From assembly GCF_007856155.1 (NCBI RefSeq), contig NZ_CP042266.1:7192001-7256000 (forward strand): a DNA stretch of 64,000 bases, read 5' to 3'. Source of the DNA: Streptomyces qinzhouensis (lineage in GTDB: Bacteria; Actinomycetota; Actinomycetes; Streptomycetales; Streptomycetaceae). The notes below the pieces were generated by a model. The model worked only from the letters and a program-made list of their open reading frames with translations. It did no database searches and was not told where the DNA came from. Below are positions 1 through 12,700 of this stretch, piece by piece. The first letter of the stretch is position 1. Every line of letters begins with the position of its first letter. Position numbers and translations under genes: made by a program.

Positions 1-3000
1 CGTCTCCGCCACCACTCCCGACGCCCTCCGGGCCCAGGCCGCCCGCCTGCACACCCACCTCACCGGCCGGCCCGCCCTCTCGGCCACCGACCTCGGCTAC
101 TCCCTCGCCACCACCCGGTCCGCCTTCGACCACCGGGCCACCGTCCTCGCGGGCGACCGCAACGAACTCCTCACCGGTCTCGCGGCCCTCGCCGACGGCC
201 GTACCGCCTCCCACGTACTGCGCGGCGAAGCCACCTCCCGCAGCCGCAGGACCGCCTTCCTCTTCTCCGGCCAGGGCGCCCAGCGCCCCGGCGCCGGCCG
301 TGAACTCTATGCCCGGCAGCCCGTGTTCGCCCAGGCACTGGACGAGGTGACCGCACGGTTCGACCTGGAACTCGACCGGCCACTGCGCCCCCTGATGTTC
401 GCCGCGGAAGGCACCCCCGAGGCCGCCCTGCTCGACCGCACCGGATACACCCAGCCGGCCCTGTTCGCCCTCGAGGTGGCCCTCTACCGGCTCATCGAAT
501 CCTGGGGCCTGCGACCCGACTTCGTCGCCGGACACTCCATCGGCGAACTCGCCGCCGCCCAGGTGGCGGGGGTGTTCTCCCTCGACGACGCCTGCACCCT
601 GGTGGCCGCCCGCGCCCGGCTGATGGCGGCACTGCCCGCGGGCGGCGCGATGGCCGCCGTCCGGGCGACCGAGGACGAGGTACGCGAACACCTGACCGCC
701 GATGAAAGGGTGTCGGTCGCGGCGGTGAACGGCCCCCGGGCCGTCGTCGTCGCGGGCGACGAGGCAGCCGTGGACCGGATCGTCCGGAGCTTCGCGGACT
801 CCGGCCGCAAGACTAGGCGTTTGCGGGTCAGCCATGCGTTTCACTCCGTGCACATGGACGCCGTGCTCGACGACTTCGCACGAGTGGCCCGGGGCATCAC
901 CTACACCGCCCCGAGCCTGCCCCTCGTGTCGAACCTGACCGGGGAACCGGCCGACGCCGAGCTGATGTGCACCCCCGACTACTGGGTACGGCACGTCCGG
1001 GAGACCGTACGGTTCGGCGACGGACTGCGCGCCCTCGCCGCCCGCGGCGTCACCCGCTTCCTCGAACTCGGCCCGGACGCCGCCCTGTCCGCCCTGGCCC
1101 AGGACATCGACGGGCTGCCGGGCGCCGCGGCCGTGACCGCCGTACCGGCCCTGCGCCGGGGCCGTCCCGAACCGGACACCCTCCTCGCCGCCGTCGCCCG
1201 TCTGCACATCGAAGGCCGCGCGCCCCACTGGCCGGCCGTCTTCGCGGGCACCGGAGCCCACCGGGTGCCGCTGCCCACATACGCCTTCCAGCGCGAGCGG
1301 TACTGGTCCCACCCGAGCCCGGCCGTGGCCACCCCGCCGGCCACGGCGGTCGCCGGAACGGACTTCTCGGACGATGCCTTCTGGACCGCCGTACGCGCCG
1401 AGAACCTCGACTCACTCGCCGGAACCCTCGATGTCGACAGCGACGCACTCTCCCAAGTGCTGCCCGCCCTCGACGACTGGCGACGCCGCCGCGCCGAGGA
1501 GACCACCGTCGACGGCCTGCGCCGCCACATCACCTGGCAGCCGCTCTCCCGCCCCCGGACCCGTACCGGCCCGCCCGCCGGGCCCTGGCTGGCCGTTCTC
1601 ACCACCGCCCACGCCGCCGACCCCTGGACGGACTCCGTCATCGGCCGCCTCGGCCCGGACACCGTCCGCTTCGAGATCACCCCGGACGCCGACGCCGACC
1701 GGGAACGGACGGCGAAGCGGCTGCGGGAACTGGCCGCCGCCTCCGGCGGAGCGTTCACCGGCGTCGTCTCCCTCCTCGCACTCGACGAGACCGGCGAGAT
1801 CCCGCGGGGCGTGACACTGACCGCCACCCTGCTCCAGGCACTCGGCGACGCCGGCCTGACCGCACCCCTGTGGTGCGTCACCCGGGGCGCGGTCGCCGCG
1901 ACCCCCGGCGAGCCCGTACCGGGCCCGGCCCAGGCCGCCGTCTGGGGCCTCGGCCGGGTCGCCGCCCTCGAACTCCCGCAGCGCTGGGGCGGCCTGATCG
2001 ACCTCCCGGCCGGCCCGGTCGACCCCGCGGACCTCGACCGGTTCACGGCCTTTCTCGCCGCACCGGATGGGGAGGACCAGATCGCCGTCCGGTCCGGCAC
2101 GCTCCACGGCCGCCGACTGGGCCCGCCGCCGCCCGCCCGTACCCCTGCCCCGGCGCCGGCCCGGACCTGGGAACCGGAAGGCACCGTCCTGATCACCGGC
2201 GGTACCGGTGCCCTGGGCGCGCACGTCGCCCGCCGCCTCGCCGCCGCCGGAGCCCGCCATCTGGTCCTGCTCAGCCGCAGCGGCCCGGACGCCCCCGGCG
2301 CCACCGCCCTCCGCACGGAACTGGCCGAAGCGGGCGCCGACGCCACCCTCGCGGTCTGCGACGCCGCCGACCGCGAGGCACTGACCGGCATCCTCGCGGC
2401 CATCCCGGACCATGCGCCGCTGACCGCCGTCGTCCACGCCGCCGGGGTACTCGACGACGCGGTCATCGACAGCCTCACCCCGGACCGCTTCACCGACGTC
2501 TTCCGCGCCAAGGTGACCTCCGCACTGCTCCTCGACGAACTCACCCGGGACCTGGACCTGTCGGTGTTCGCTCTCTTCTCCTCCGCATCGGCGGCCGTCG
2601 GCAACCCAGGCCAGGGCAACTACGCCGCGGCCAACGCCGTTCTCGACGCCCTCGCCGAACAGCGCCGCGCCCGCGGCCTCGCCGCCACCTCCCTCGCCTG
2701 GGGAGCCTGGGGCGGAGCCGGCATGGCGGCCGCCGACCGGGCGGCCGGGGCCGCTCAGCGGGCCGGTATCAGGCCCCTGGACCCGGACCTGGCCGTCGCG
2801 GCGCTGCGGCGCGCGGTGATGGAGCCCGAGCCGACCACCGTCGTCTCCGACGTCGACCCCGGCCGGTTCGTCCGTGCCTTCACGGCCGTACGGCCGAGCA
2901 GGCTGCTGGACGGTCTCGCCACGCCCGAAGCCCCGGCCGAGGCGGGCCCGGTGGGCGCGCCCGCGGTCCCGGAGCAGCGCGCCCAACTGGCCGCGCTGCC

Positions 3001-3294
3001 CGCGGCCCGGCGCGGGGCCGCCGTACTCCGGCTCGTACGCACCAGTGCCGCCGAGGTTCTCGGCCTCGCCGGAACCGAAGCCGTCGGCGCGGAGAAAGCC
3101 TTCCGTGAGCTGGGCTTCGACTCCCTCGGGGCGGTGGAACTGCGCAATCGGCTCACCGCGGCCACCGGCCTGGAACTGCCCGCCACCCTCGTCTTCGACC
3201 ATCCGACCCCGGCCGAACTCGCCGAGCACATCGCCCGGCGGCTGGACTCGGCGGCGTCCGGCGACTCCGCCGAACCGGAGCACGGAGAAAACGC
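1..3294 (+). other. PKS module 16 (partial): AT(malonyl)-KR-ACP
   Basis: The AT spans about 250-1135: GHSIGE nucleophile elbow near 531-548 and HAFHS at 833-847, so malonyl-CoA. Its N-terminal glycine motif is irregular ([12 protein letters not shown], where sister ATs read [10 protein letters not shown]). There is no DH. The KR structural half begins near 1370 (DDAFW). The catalytic half has TGGTGALG near 2196-2218, LDD at 2449-2457 (B type), Ser in FSSAS and Tyr in NYAAAN near 2617-2634, so it should be active. The ACP serine codon is 3122-3124 in LGFDSL. The product is a beta-hydroxyl, predicted at C13. Confidence 0.85.
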
Positions 3295-3586
3295 CGAGAG
3301 CACGGACCGGGCACGGCTCGAGGCCCTGCTGGCCTCCGTGTCGCTGGCCGAGCTGGGCCGTATCGGTGTACTGGAGCCGCTGCTGAGGCTGGCCGCCGAA
3401 CACGGCCGGGGTGAGGAGCCCGCGGCCGGGGCGGGTGAGGATCCGGCGTACGCCGACTCCATCGACGCGATGGACCTGGACGCACTCGTCCGGGCGGCCC
3501 TGACCACGGATACGACGACCGCGAACGCGACGACCACGGACACGACCACATCCGAACCGGTCCACCGCGACGAACCGCGGGACTGA
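1..3586 (+). CDS. fscD: Type I polyketide synthase, 3' end (AT-KR-ACP of module 16 plus C-terminal docking domain)
   Basis: Partial gene, open at the left edge; the frame starts at base 2 and stops at 3586. What remains is the end of the KS-AT linker, a malonyl-type AT, a KR with its structural half, one ACP and a C-terminal docking tail. The in-frame GTG at 323 lies inside the AT and is not a start. Module type (malonyl, KR only) and position before a 2-module and a 3-module-plus-TE gene fit the last module of an FscD-like protein. The predicted product step is the C13 hydroxyl of an aromatic heptaene macrolide. The next gene starts 29 bp downstream, so the two are very probably co-transcribed. 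The enzyme family is certain; the fscD name rests on whole-window architecture. Confidence 0.85.
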   Translation, partial: VSATTPDALRAQAARLHTHLTGRPALSATDLGYSLATTRSAFDHRATVLAGDRNELLTGLAALADGRTASHVLRGEATSRSRRTAFLFSGQGAQRPGAGRELYARQPVFAQALDEVTARFDLELDRPLRPLMFAAEGTPEAALLDRTGYTQPALFALEVALYRLIESWGLRPDFVAGHSIGELAAAQVAGVFSLDDACTLVAARARLMAALPAGGAMAAVRATEDEVREHLTADERVSVAAVNGPRAVVVAGDEAAVDRIVRSFADSGRKTRRLRVSHAFHSVHMDAVLDDFARVARGITYTAPSLPLVSNLTGEPADAELMCTPDYWVRHVRETVRFGDGLRALAARGVTRFLELGPDAALSALAQDIDGLPGAAAVTAVPALRRGRPEPDTLLAAVARLHIEGRAPHWPAVFAGTGAHRVPLPTYAFQRERYWSHPSPAVATPPATAVAGTDFSDDAFWTAVRAENLDSLAGTLDVDSDALSQVLPALDDWRRRRAEETTVDGLRRHITWQPLSRPRTRTGPPAGPWLAVLTTAHAADPWTDSVIGRLGPDTVRFEITPDADADRERTAKRLRELAAASGGAFTGVVSLLALDETGEIPRGVTLTATLLQALGDAGLTAPLWCVTRGAVAATPGEPVPGPAQAAVWGLGRVAALELPQRWGGLIDLPAGPVDPADLDRFTAFLAAPDGEDQIAVRSGTLHGRRLGPPPPARTPAPAPARTWEPEGTVLITGGTGALGAHVARRLAAAGARHLVLLSRSGPDAPGATALRTELAEAGADATLAVCDAADREALTGILAAIPDHAPLTAVVHAAGVLDDAVIDSLTPDRFTDVFRAKVTSALLLDELTRDLDLSVFALFSSASAAVGNPGQGNYAAANAVLDALAEQRRARGLAATSLAWGAWGGAGMAAADRAAGAAQRAGIRPLDPDLAVAALRRAVMEPEPTTVVSDVDPGRFVRAFTAVRPSRLLDGLATPEAPAEAGPVGAPAVPEQRAQLAALPAARRGAAVLRLVRTSAAEVLGLAGTEAVGAEKAFRELGFDSLGAVELRNRLTAATGLELPATLVFDHPTPAELAEHIARRLDSAASGDSAEPEHGENAESTDRARLEALLASVSLAELGRIGVLEPLLRLAAEHGRGEEPAAGAGEDPAYADSIDAMDLDALVRAALTTDTTTANATTTDTTTSEPVHRDEPRD

Positions 3587-3720
3587 CGGAACTGACGGAG
3601 CAGACGGAGCTGAACATGGCCACGCCCACGCCCCCCGACAAGGTCGTCGAAGCGCTCCGCTCCTCGATGAAGGAGACCGAGCGGCTGAGGCGCCAGAACC
3701 TGAGTCTGGTCGCCGCCGCC
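3295..3720 (+). other. Docking pair FscD C-terminus / FscE N-terminus
   Basis: After the module 16 ACP the tail has one helical stretch ([14 protein letters not shown]), a linker and a final short helix with [15 protein letters not shown], then a Thr/Asp-rich end. The next protein starts with a basic amphipathic helix ([20 protein letters not shown]) directly before its KS. This is the usual class 1 four-helix-bundle plus coiled-coil arrangement. The acidic tail facing a basic head supports direct transfer from module 16 to module 17. Both ends look different in sequence from the other docking ends in the window, which would help keep this junction specific. Confidence 0.7.
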
Positions 3721-6700
3721 ACCGAACCCGTCGCCATTGTGGCGATGAGCTGCCGCTACCCGGGCGGGGTCCACTCGCCCGAGGGTCTGTGGGACCTGGT
3801 CGCGGCGGGAGCCGATGCCATGTCGGACTTCCCGGCCGACCGGGGCTGGGATCTCGACGCCCTGCGCGGCGCCGGAGTCGACGCACGCGGCCACGGCGTG
3901 AGCCGCGGCGGTGGATTCCTCGACGACGTGGCCGGCTTCGACGCGGACTTCTTCGGTATCTCCCCGCGGGAAGCCGTGTCCATGGACCCGCAGCAGCGGC
4001 TGCTGCTGGAAACCTCCTGGGAGGCGTTCGAGCGGGCCGGGCTCGACCCGTCCCGGCTGCGTTCCAGCCGGACGGGCGTCTTCATCGGCACCAACGGCCA
4101 GGACTACGCGTACCTGCTGGTCCGGTCCCTCGCCGATGCCACGGGGGACATCGGTACGGGCATCGCCGCCAGCGCCGTATCCGGCCGGCTCGCCTACCAG
4201 CTCGGGCTGGAAGGCCCGGCGGTGACCGTGGACACCGCCTGCTCCTCCTCGCTGGTCGCCCTGCACTGGGCCGTCCAGTCCCTCCGCGCGCGCGAATGCT
4301 CACTCGCCCTGGCCGGCGGTGTGAACATCATGTCCACGCCCGGATCCCTGATGGAGTTCAGCCGGCAGGGTGGGCTGGCGCGGGACGGCCGGTGCAAGGC
4401 GTTCGCGGACGCCGCCGACGGCACCGGCTGGTCGGAGGGTGTGGGCGTACTGGTTCTGGAACGGCTCTCGGATGCCCGTCGTCATGGGCACCGGGTGCTG
4501 GCCGTTGTCCGTGGTTCGGCGGTGAACCAGGACGGCGCGAGCAACGGTTTCACCGCGCCGAACGGCCCGTCGCAGCGGCGAGTGATCCGGCAGGCGCTGG
4601 CGGCGGCCGGGTTGTCGGCGGCGGATGTCGATGTGGTGGAGGGACACGGTACGGGTACGCCGCTGGGCGACCCGATCGAGGCGCAGGCGTTGTTGGCGAC
4701 GTACGGCCGGGAGCGGGGGGAGGCCGGCCGGCCGCTGTGGCTGGGTTCGGTGAAGTCGAATATCGGGCATACGCAGGCCGCTGCCGGTGTGGCGGGTGTC
4801 ATCAAGATGGTGATGGCGATGCGGGAGGGCGTGCTGCCACGCACCCTGCACGTGGATGCGCCGTCCCGGCACGTCGACTGGACGACCGGTGGCGTACGGC
4901 TGCTCATGGACGCCGAGAAGTGGACGGTTGGTGGCCGCCCGCGCCGGGCGGGCGTGTCCTCGTTCGGTATCAGTGGGACCAACGCGCACGTAGTACTGGA
5001 GGAAGGCCCGGCCGAGCCGACCGCTGCTCCCTCGGACGCCGCGGTGCTCACACCGTGCCTGGTATCGGGTAAGTCGGCGGCCGCGCTCGAAGCGCAGCTG
5101 GAACGGTTGACCGGGGCCACGGGGTCCCGGCTCGACGTGGGTTTCTCGTCGACGGTGTCACGGGCGCGGTTCGCGCATCGGGCGGTGTTGGTGGACGGGG
5201 TGGAGGTTGCTCGGGGTGAGGCTGTTGCGTGTTCGGTTGCGGTGTTGTTTTCGGGGCAGGGGTCGCAGCGGTTGGGGATGGGGCGGGAGTTGTATGCGCG
5301 TTTCCCGGTGTTCGCGGAAGCCTTTGACGCGGTCTGTGGGGAGCTGGGCTTGCCGGTGCGGGAGGTGGTGTGGGGTGAGGATGCCGATGTGCTGAACCGG
5401 ACGGTGTTCGCTCAGGCCGGGTTGTTCACGGTCGAGGTGGCGTTGTTTCGGCTGGTGGAGTCGTTGGGGGTGCGGCCGGAGTTTGTGGCGGGGCATTCGG
5501 TGGGGGAGATCGCGGCTGCGCATGTGGCGGGGGTGTTGTCGCTGGCGGATGCGTGTGTGCTGGTGGCGGCGCGGGGGCGGCTGATGCAGGCGCTGCCCGA
5601 GGGCGGTGCGATGGTCGCGGTGGACGCTTCCGAGGAGGAGGTCCGGCCGCTTCTGACCGAGTCGGTGTCGATCGCCGCCGTCAACGGCCCGTCGGCCGTT
5701 GTCGTCTCGGGCGCCGAGGCCGATGTGGAGGCTGTTCGAACCCACTTCGACGAAGCGGGCCGCAGGACCACCCGGCTGCGGGTGTCGCACGCCTTCCATT
5801 CGCCGTTGATGGACCCGATGCTGGACGAGTTCCGTGCGGTGGTGTCGGGGCTGTCGTTCTCGGCGCCGCAGATCGCGTTGGCCACTGACGCGGAGCTGGT
5901 ATGCGATCCGGAGTACTGGGTGCGCCACGTCCGGGACACCGTACGGTTCGCCGACGCGGTGCGCTCACTGGCCGACCAGGGCGCCGACACGTTCCTGGAA
6001 CTCGGCCCGGACGGAACCCTCTGCGCGCTGGCCCGGTTGAGCGTGGACGCCGTGGCCGCGGTCCCCGTACTGCGCAAGGACCGGGAAGAGGAGAAGACAC
6101 TCGTCGAAGGGCTGGCGAAGCTGTACTGCGCAGGTACGGCGGTCGAGTGGGAGCGTTGGTACGACGGTACCGGGGCCCGGCGCTTGGACCTGCCGACGTA
6201 CGCCTTCCAGCATCAGCGGTATTGGCCGGAACTCACCCCGGACACCGGCGACGTCACCACGGCGGGACTGATCGCCGACGCACACCCCATGCTCGGAGCG
6301 GTTCTTCCGCTCGCCCCATCGGAAGGCGTGGTCTTCACCAGCCGGCTCTCGGCCCATGCGCAGCCCTGGCTGACGGAGCCGCGGACACCGGAGACAGGCC
6401 TGCTGGAACTGGCTCTCAGGGTCGGCGACCACGTCGGCTGCGACCGCGTCGAAAGCCTCGTGCACACAACCCCCCTGTCCCTGCCCGTGGACGGCGGAGT
6501 CATGCTCCAGGCCCGGGTCGGGGAGCCCGATCAGGCGGGTGCCCGCACGGTCGCCTTCTTCTCGCGGACGGACGGCGGGGAGTGGACGGAGCACGCGAAC
6601 GGCGTACTCGTCCCCGCTGCCGACCAGCCGATGACGGACACCGTCGCTGCCGAGACGGAGTTCGCGCTGTCGGGTGAGGCGGCGCGGGAGGCGGATCGGT

Positions 6701-9700
6701 TTGGTCTGCATCCGGCGTTGTTGGGCGAGGTGGTGCGGGTTGTCGTAGGGGAGGGTGAGTTGGTGCCGGTGGGGTGGCGTGGGGTTTCGCTGCATGCGGC
6801 GGGTGCTTCGGTGGTGCGGGCGCGGATCGACCGTACGGCGGACGAATCGGTTTCGCTCTCGTTGGTGGATGCCGAGGGTATGCCGGTTCTGACGGTTGAG
6901 GAGTTGAGCCTTGGGCGGCCTGGGGTGGTTCCGGTGGGGGTGGTGCCGGGTCGGGAGGGGTTGTTGTGTCTGGAGTGGGTGCCGGCTCAGGTGTCGGCTG
7001 TTGATTCGGTTGTTGATGAGGCGGCGCTGACGGTGGTGCGTGTGGAGGGGGGTGGGACGCCGGAGGCGGTGCATGGGGCGTGTGCGCGTGTGCTGGGTGT
7101 GTTGCAGGAGTGGCTGGCGGAGGAGCGGTCGGCGGATGCCCGGCTGGTGGTTGTGGTGCCGGGTGCTGATCTGGCGGGGGCTGCTGTCTCGGGTTTGGTG
7201 CGGGTGGCGGAGTCGGAGAATCCGGGGCGGTTTGTGCTGGTGGATGTGGAGGGTGGGGGGGAGGTGCCGTTGGCGGAGGTGTTGGGGGTGGGTGAGTCGC
7301 AGGTTGTGGTGCGTGGTGGTGTGGTGCATGTGGGGCGGTTGGCGCGGTTGGATGCGTCACTCGGCGTCGTGGAGTCGTCGTTGGGTGGTGGGACGGTGTT
7401 GGTGACGGGTGGTACGGGTGGTCTGGGTCGTGAGGTGGCGCGGCATTTGGTGGTGGTGCACGGGGTGCGGAGTCTGTTGTTGTTGTCGCGTGGGGGGCTG
7501 GCTGTTGAGGGTGCGGTGGAGTTGCGGGACGAGTTGGTGGGTTTGGGTGCTGATGTGTCGGTGGTGGCGTGTGATGTGGGGGATCGGGAGGCGTTGGCGG
7601 GGGTGTTGTCGGGGGTGGTGTTGTCGGGGGTGGTGCATGCGGCGGGTGTGCTGGATGACGGTGTGGTGACGTCGTTGACGGCGGAGCGGGTGTCGGGGGT
7701 TCTGCGTCCGAAGGTGGACGGGGCTTGGTATTTGCATGAGTTGACGCGTGGGATGGGTCTGTCGGCGTTTGTGATGTTCTCGTCGGTGTCGGGTGTGATG
7801 GGTTCGGCGGGTCAGGGTGGTTATGCGGCTGCGAATGTGTTTCTGGATGCTCTGGCTGTGCACCGTCGTGCCGAGGGTTTGCCGGGGCAGTCGTTGGCCT
7901 GGGGTGCGTGGGCGCCGACGGGTGGGATGACGGCGACCCTGTCCGAGGCGGACCGGCAGCGCATCGCCTCCTCGGGTGTTCCGCCGCTGTCCGTCGAGCA
8001 GGGTCTGGCGCTGCTCGACGCGGCGATGGCCACCGACCTCCCCTACCTCGTCCCCCTCGGCCGGATCGGGACGACACAGCGTCCGGACATCGCCGTACCT
8101 CCACTGTTCCGTGGGCTGTTCAAGGCCGCCCGGCGGACGGCTGTGTCGACGACTGCCGGTGCGCTCGGGCTGCGGCTCGCCGGTCTGACCGAGGAGGAAC
8201 AGCTCCGGCACATGCTGGAACTCGTACGAACCGAAGCCGCCGGGGTGCTCGGACATACCTCGGCGACGACGATCGACCCGGAGCGGGAGTTCCAGGACCT
8301 GGGCGTCGACTCCCTCACCGCACTCGAACTCCGCAACCGGCTGGGCCACGTCACCGGCCTGCGGCTCTCCGCCACCCTGGTCTTCGACTACCCCACTCCC
8401 CAGGCACTCGCCGCGTATCTCCTCACCGAACTGCTCGACAGGCAGCAGGCCGTGGAGCCGGGCGTGCCGGAGGTGTCCGCAGCCGATGAACCGATCGCGA
8501 TCGTCGGCATGGCGTGCCGCATGCCCGGCGGCGTGGACACACCGGAAGCCTTGTTCGAGATGCTTCTCGAAGGCCGGGAAGGGATGACCGACTTCCCCAC
8601 CGACCGCGGCTGGGACCTGGCCGCCCTCTTCGGCGACAGCACTCCCGGCAATCGCGGAGCCAGCGCGACCCGGCGCGGCGGATTCCTCTCCGCACTCGGC
8701 GACTTCGACGCGGGCTTCTTCGGTATCTCGCCGCGCGAGGCCCTCGCCATGGACCCACAGCAGCGGCTGCTGCTGGAAACCTCCTGGGAGGCCATCGAGC
8801 GCGCCGGCATGGATGCCTCCCGGCTGCGCTCCAGCCGGACCGGCGTGTTCGTGGGCACCACCGGGCAGGACTACGCCTCCCTCGTCATGAACTCGCGCGA
8901 GGACGTGGAAGGCCACGCGAGTACGGGACTGGCGAACAGCGTCATCTCCGGGCGGGTCTCCTACACCTTCGGGCTGGAAGGCCCGGCCGTGACCGTGGAC
9001 ACCGCCTGCTCCTCCTCGCTGGTCGCCCTGCACTGGGCCGTCCAGTCGCTGCGCAGCGGAGAGTCCTCACTCGCCCTGGCAGGCGGTGTGACCGTTCTGT
9101 CCACGCCGATGAGCTTCCTCGGCTTCAGTCGGCAGGGTGGATTGGCGGGGGACGGCCGGTGCAAGGCGTTCGCGGACGCCGCCGACGGCACCGGCTGGTC
9201 GGAGGGTGTGGGCGTACTGGTTCTGGAACGGCTCTCGGATGCCCGTCGTCATGGGCACCCGGTGCTGGCCGTTGTCCGTGGTTCGGCGGTGAATCAGGAC
9301 GGTGCTTCGAATGGTCTGACGGCACCGAACGGACCCTCCCAGCAGCGGGTGATCCGGCAGGCGCTGGCGGCGGCCGGGTTGTCGGCGGCGGATGTCGATG
9401 TGGTGGAGGGACACGGTACGGGTACGCCGCTGGGCGACCCGATCGAGGCACAGGCGTTGTTGGCGACGTACGGCCGGGAGCGGGGGGCGGCCGGCCGGCC
9501 GTTGTGGCTGGGTTCGGTGAAGTCGAATATCGGGCATACGCAGGCCGCTGCCGGTGTGGCGGGTGTGATCAAGATGGTGATGGCGATGCGGGAGGGCGTG
9601 CTGCCGCGCACCCTGCATGTGGATGCGCCGTCCCGGCACGTCGACTGGACGACCGGTGGCGTACAGCTGCTCACGGAGAACACTGCCTGGCCCGAAGCGG

Positions 9701-12700
9701 GTCGGCCCTGGCGGGCGGGTGTCTCCTCGTTCGGCCTCAGCGGCACCAACGCGCACATTGTCCTGGAGCAGGCGGTCGAAGCAGAGGCGGCACCGTCGGA
9801 TACGGCGGCCGTGACGCCCTGGGTGGTGTCGGGCCGGTCCGAAGCGGCGCTTGACGCGCAGGTGCGGAAGCTGGTGGGAATGGCAGCGTCCGGACTGGAC
9901 GTGGGTTTCTCCCTGGTGGCTTCGCGGGCGCGGTTCGCGCACCGGGCGGTGTTGGTGGACGGGGCGGAGGTTGCCCGGGGTGTGGCGGTCCCGCGTTCGG
10001 TTGCGGTGTTGTTTTCGGGGCAGGGGTCGCAGCGGTTGGGGATGGGGCGGGAGTTGTATGCGCGTTTCCCGGTGTTCGCGGAAGCCTTTGACGCGGTCTG
10101 TGGGGAGCTGGGCGTGCCGGTGCGGGAGGTGGTGTGGGGTGAGGACGTCGATGTGCTGAACCGGACGGTGTTCGCTCAGGCCGGGTTGTTCGCGGTGGAG
10201 GTGGCGCTGTTTCGGCTGGTGGAGTCGTTGGGGGTGCGGCCGGACTTTGTGGCGGGGCATTCGATCGGTGAGGTGGCGGCGGCGCATGTGGCGGGGGTGT
10301 TCTCTCTCGCTGATGCGTGCGCGTTGGTGTCGGCCCGGGGGCGGCTGATGCAGGCGCTGCCCGAGGGCGGTGCGATGCTAGCCGTCCAGGCCACGGAGGA
10401 GGAAGTCCGCCCGCTTCTCGACGAGTTCGTGTCCATCGCCGCCATCAACGGCCCCTCCTCACTGGTCGTCTCCGGCACCGAAGAAACCGTCGAGAGGATC
10501 GACTCGCACTTCCGGGGCGCGGGCCGCAGGACCACCCGGCTGCGGGTGTCGCACGCGTTCCATTCGCCGTTGATGGATCCGATGCTGGACGAGTTCCGTG
10601 CGGTGGTGTCGGGGCTGTCGTTCTCGGCGCCGCAGATCGCGTTGGCTACTGACGCGGAGCTGGTGTGCGATCCGGAGTACTGGGTGAGGCACGTCCGGGA
10701 CACCGTACGGTTCGCCGACGCGGTGCGCACCCTGCGCGCGGCCGGTGCGACCGCCTTCGTCGAGCTCGGCCCGGACGGCCTGCTGGCCGCCCTCGCTCAG
10801 GAGGTACTGAGCGCCGAGGACCCGGCGGACTTCGTGTGTGCCCCGGTGCTGCGCAAGGACCGGGGAGAGGAGAGGGCACTCGCCGAAGGGCTGGCGAAGC
10901 TGTACTGCGCAGGTACGGCGGTCGAGTGGGAGCGTTGGTACGACGGTACGGGCGCCCGGCGCGTGGACCTGCCGACGTACGCCTTCCAGCGCGAGCGCTA
11001 CTGGCCCGTACCGGCCGTCCGAACGGGCGATGTGGCGGGTGTCGGCCTCGCACCGACCGGACACGCCCTCCTGGGCGCGGCGGTGACCCCCGCGGACTCC
11101 GGCGGCAGCATGCTCCTCACCGGCCGGCTGTCCGTGGCGGCCTTGCCGTGGCTCGCGGACCACCTCGTCGACGGGGTGGCCGTCTTCCCGGGCGAAGGCC
11201 TGCTGGACATGGTGCTGCGAGCCGGGGAAGAGGCCGCTTGTGAGCACATCGCGGAACTGACCCTCACCGGCCGGCCACTGGTCCTGCCCGTGACGGGAGC
11301 CGTGGTCGTCCAGGTGGCGGTCGGTGCTCCCGACGAGGCAGGGGGCCGTACGGTCGGCTGCTACGCACGCCCCGAGGAGACCCCCGACGGACCGTGGACC
11401 TGCCATGCCACCGGACGTCTGACGACTGAGGCGGCCGCCGTCGACCTGGCAGGCGACAGCGAGCCGGTCGGCGCGTCCCTGCCCGGCCGAGGCGAGGACG
11501 CGGGGCTCTACGGTCTGCATCCGGTGTTGTTGGGCGAGGTGGTGCGGGTGGTTGTGGGGGAGGGGGGTTTGGTGCCGGTGGGGTGGCGTGGGGTTTCGCT
11601 GCATGCGGCGGGTGCTTCGGTGGTGCGGGCGCGGGTGGTGCCGGTGGGTGAGGATGCGGTTTCGCTCACGCTGGTGGATGCCGGGGGTGGGTTGGTCTTG
11701 TCGGTGGAGGAACTGGTTCTCGGGGCTCCGGTGGTTCCGGTGGGGGTGGTGCCGGGTCGGGAGGGGTTGTTGTGTCTGGAGTGGGTGCCGGCCGATGCGC
11801 CGGCTCAGGTGTCGGTGGGGTCGGCCGTCGATGATGGAGGGTTGACGGTTCTTCCGGTTGTGGGTGGTGTGTCGCCTGAGGCGGTGCATGGGGCGTGTGC
11901 GGGAGCCCTTGCCGCGGTACGGGAGGTGCTGGAGGGGGCGGAGGGTTCGCGTTTGGTGGTGGTGACGCGGGGTGTGGTGTCGGGTGCTGATCTGGCGGGT
12001 GCCGCGGTGTGGGGTTTGGTGCGGGTGGCGGAGTCGGAGAATCCGGGGCGGTTTGTGTTGGTGGATGTGGAGGGTGGGGGGGAGGTGCCGTTGGCGGAGG
12101 TGTTGGGGGTGGGTGAGTCGCAGGTTGTGGTGCGTGGTGGTGTGGTGCATGTGGGGCGGTTGGCGCGGTTGGATCCGTCGCTGGGTGTGGTGGAGTCGTC
12201 GTTGGGTGGTGGGACGGTGTTGGTGACGGGTGGTACGGGTGGTCTGGGTCGTGAGGTGGCGCGGCATTTGGTGGTGGTGCATGGGGTGCGGAGTCTGTTG
12301 TTGTTGTCGCGTGGGGGGCTGGCTGTTGAGGGTGCGGTGGAGTTGCGGGACGAGTTGGTGGGTTTGGGTGCTGATGTGTCGGTGGTGGCGTGTGATGTGG
12401 GGGATCGGGGTGCGTTGGCGGGGGTGTTGTCGGGGGTGGTGTTGTCGGGGGTGGTGCATGCGGCGGGTGTGCTGGATGACGGTGTGGTGACGTCGTTGAC
12501 GGCGGAGCGGGTGTCGGGGGTTCTGCGTCCGAAGGTGGACGGGGCTTGGTATTTGCATGAGTTGACGCGTGGGATGGGTCTGTCGGCGTTTGTGATGTTC
12601 TCGTCGGTGTCGGGTGTGATGGGTTCGGCGGGTCAGGGTGGTTATGCGGCTGCGAATGTGTTTCTGGATGCTCTGGCTGTGCACCGTCGTGCGGAGGGTT

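Larger units (their letters stand above)
3721..8440 (+). other. PKS module 17: KS-AT(malonyl)-DH(inactive)-KR(B type)-ACP
   Basis: The KS active Cys codon is 4240-4242 and the first His motif reads [14 protein letters not shown] is at 5788-5802. The DH-like region (about 6265-6960) is dead twice over: the usual WLxDHxVxGxxxxP is degenerate ([11 protein letters not shown], no His), and the Asp of HPALLD is Gly ([10 protein letters not shown]). The segment holding the YGPxFQG motif is also missing. The KR has LDD at 7651-7659 and Tyr at 7822-7824, so it is active. The ACP Ser codon is 8311-8313. The net product is a beta-hydroxyl, predicted at C11. From about 6665 to 8055 the DNA is nearly identical to modules 18 and 19. 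Confidence 0.9.

Noticed and set aside
323..3586. GTG at 323 as a start of the first gene
   Set aside because: The frame is open to the left edge and residues before 323 encode the normal KS-AT linker and the AT glycine motif (FSGQGAQ), so the gene begins outside the window.
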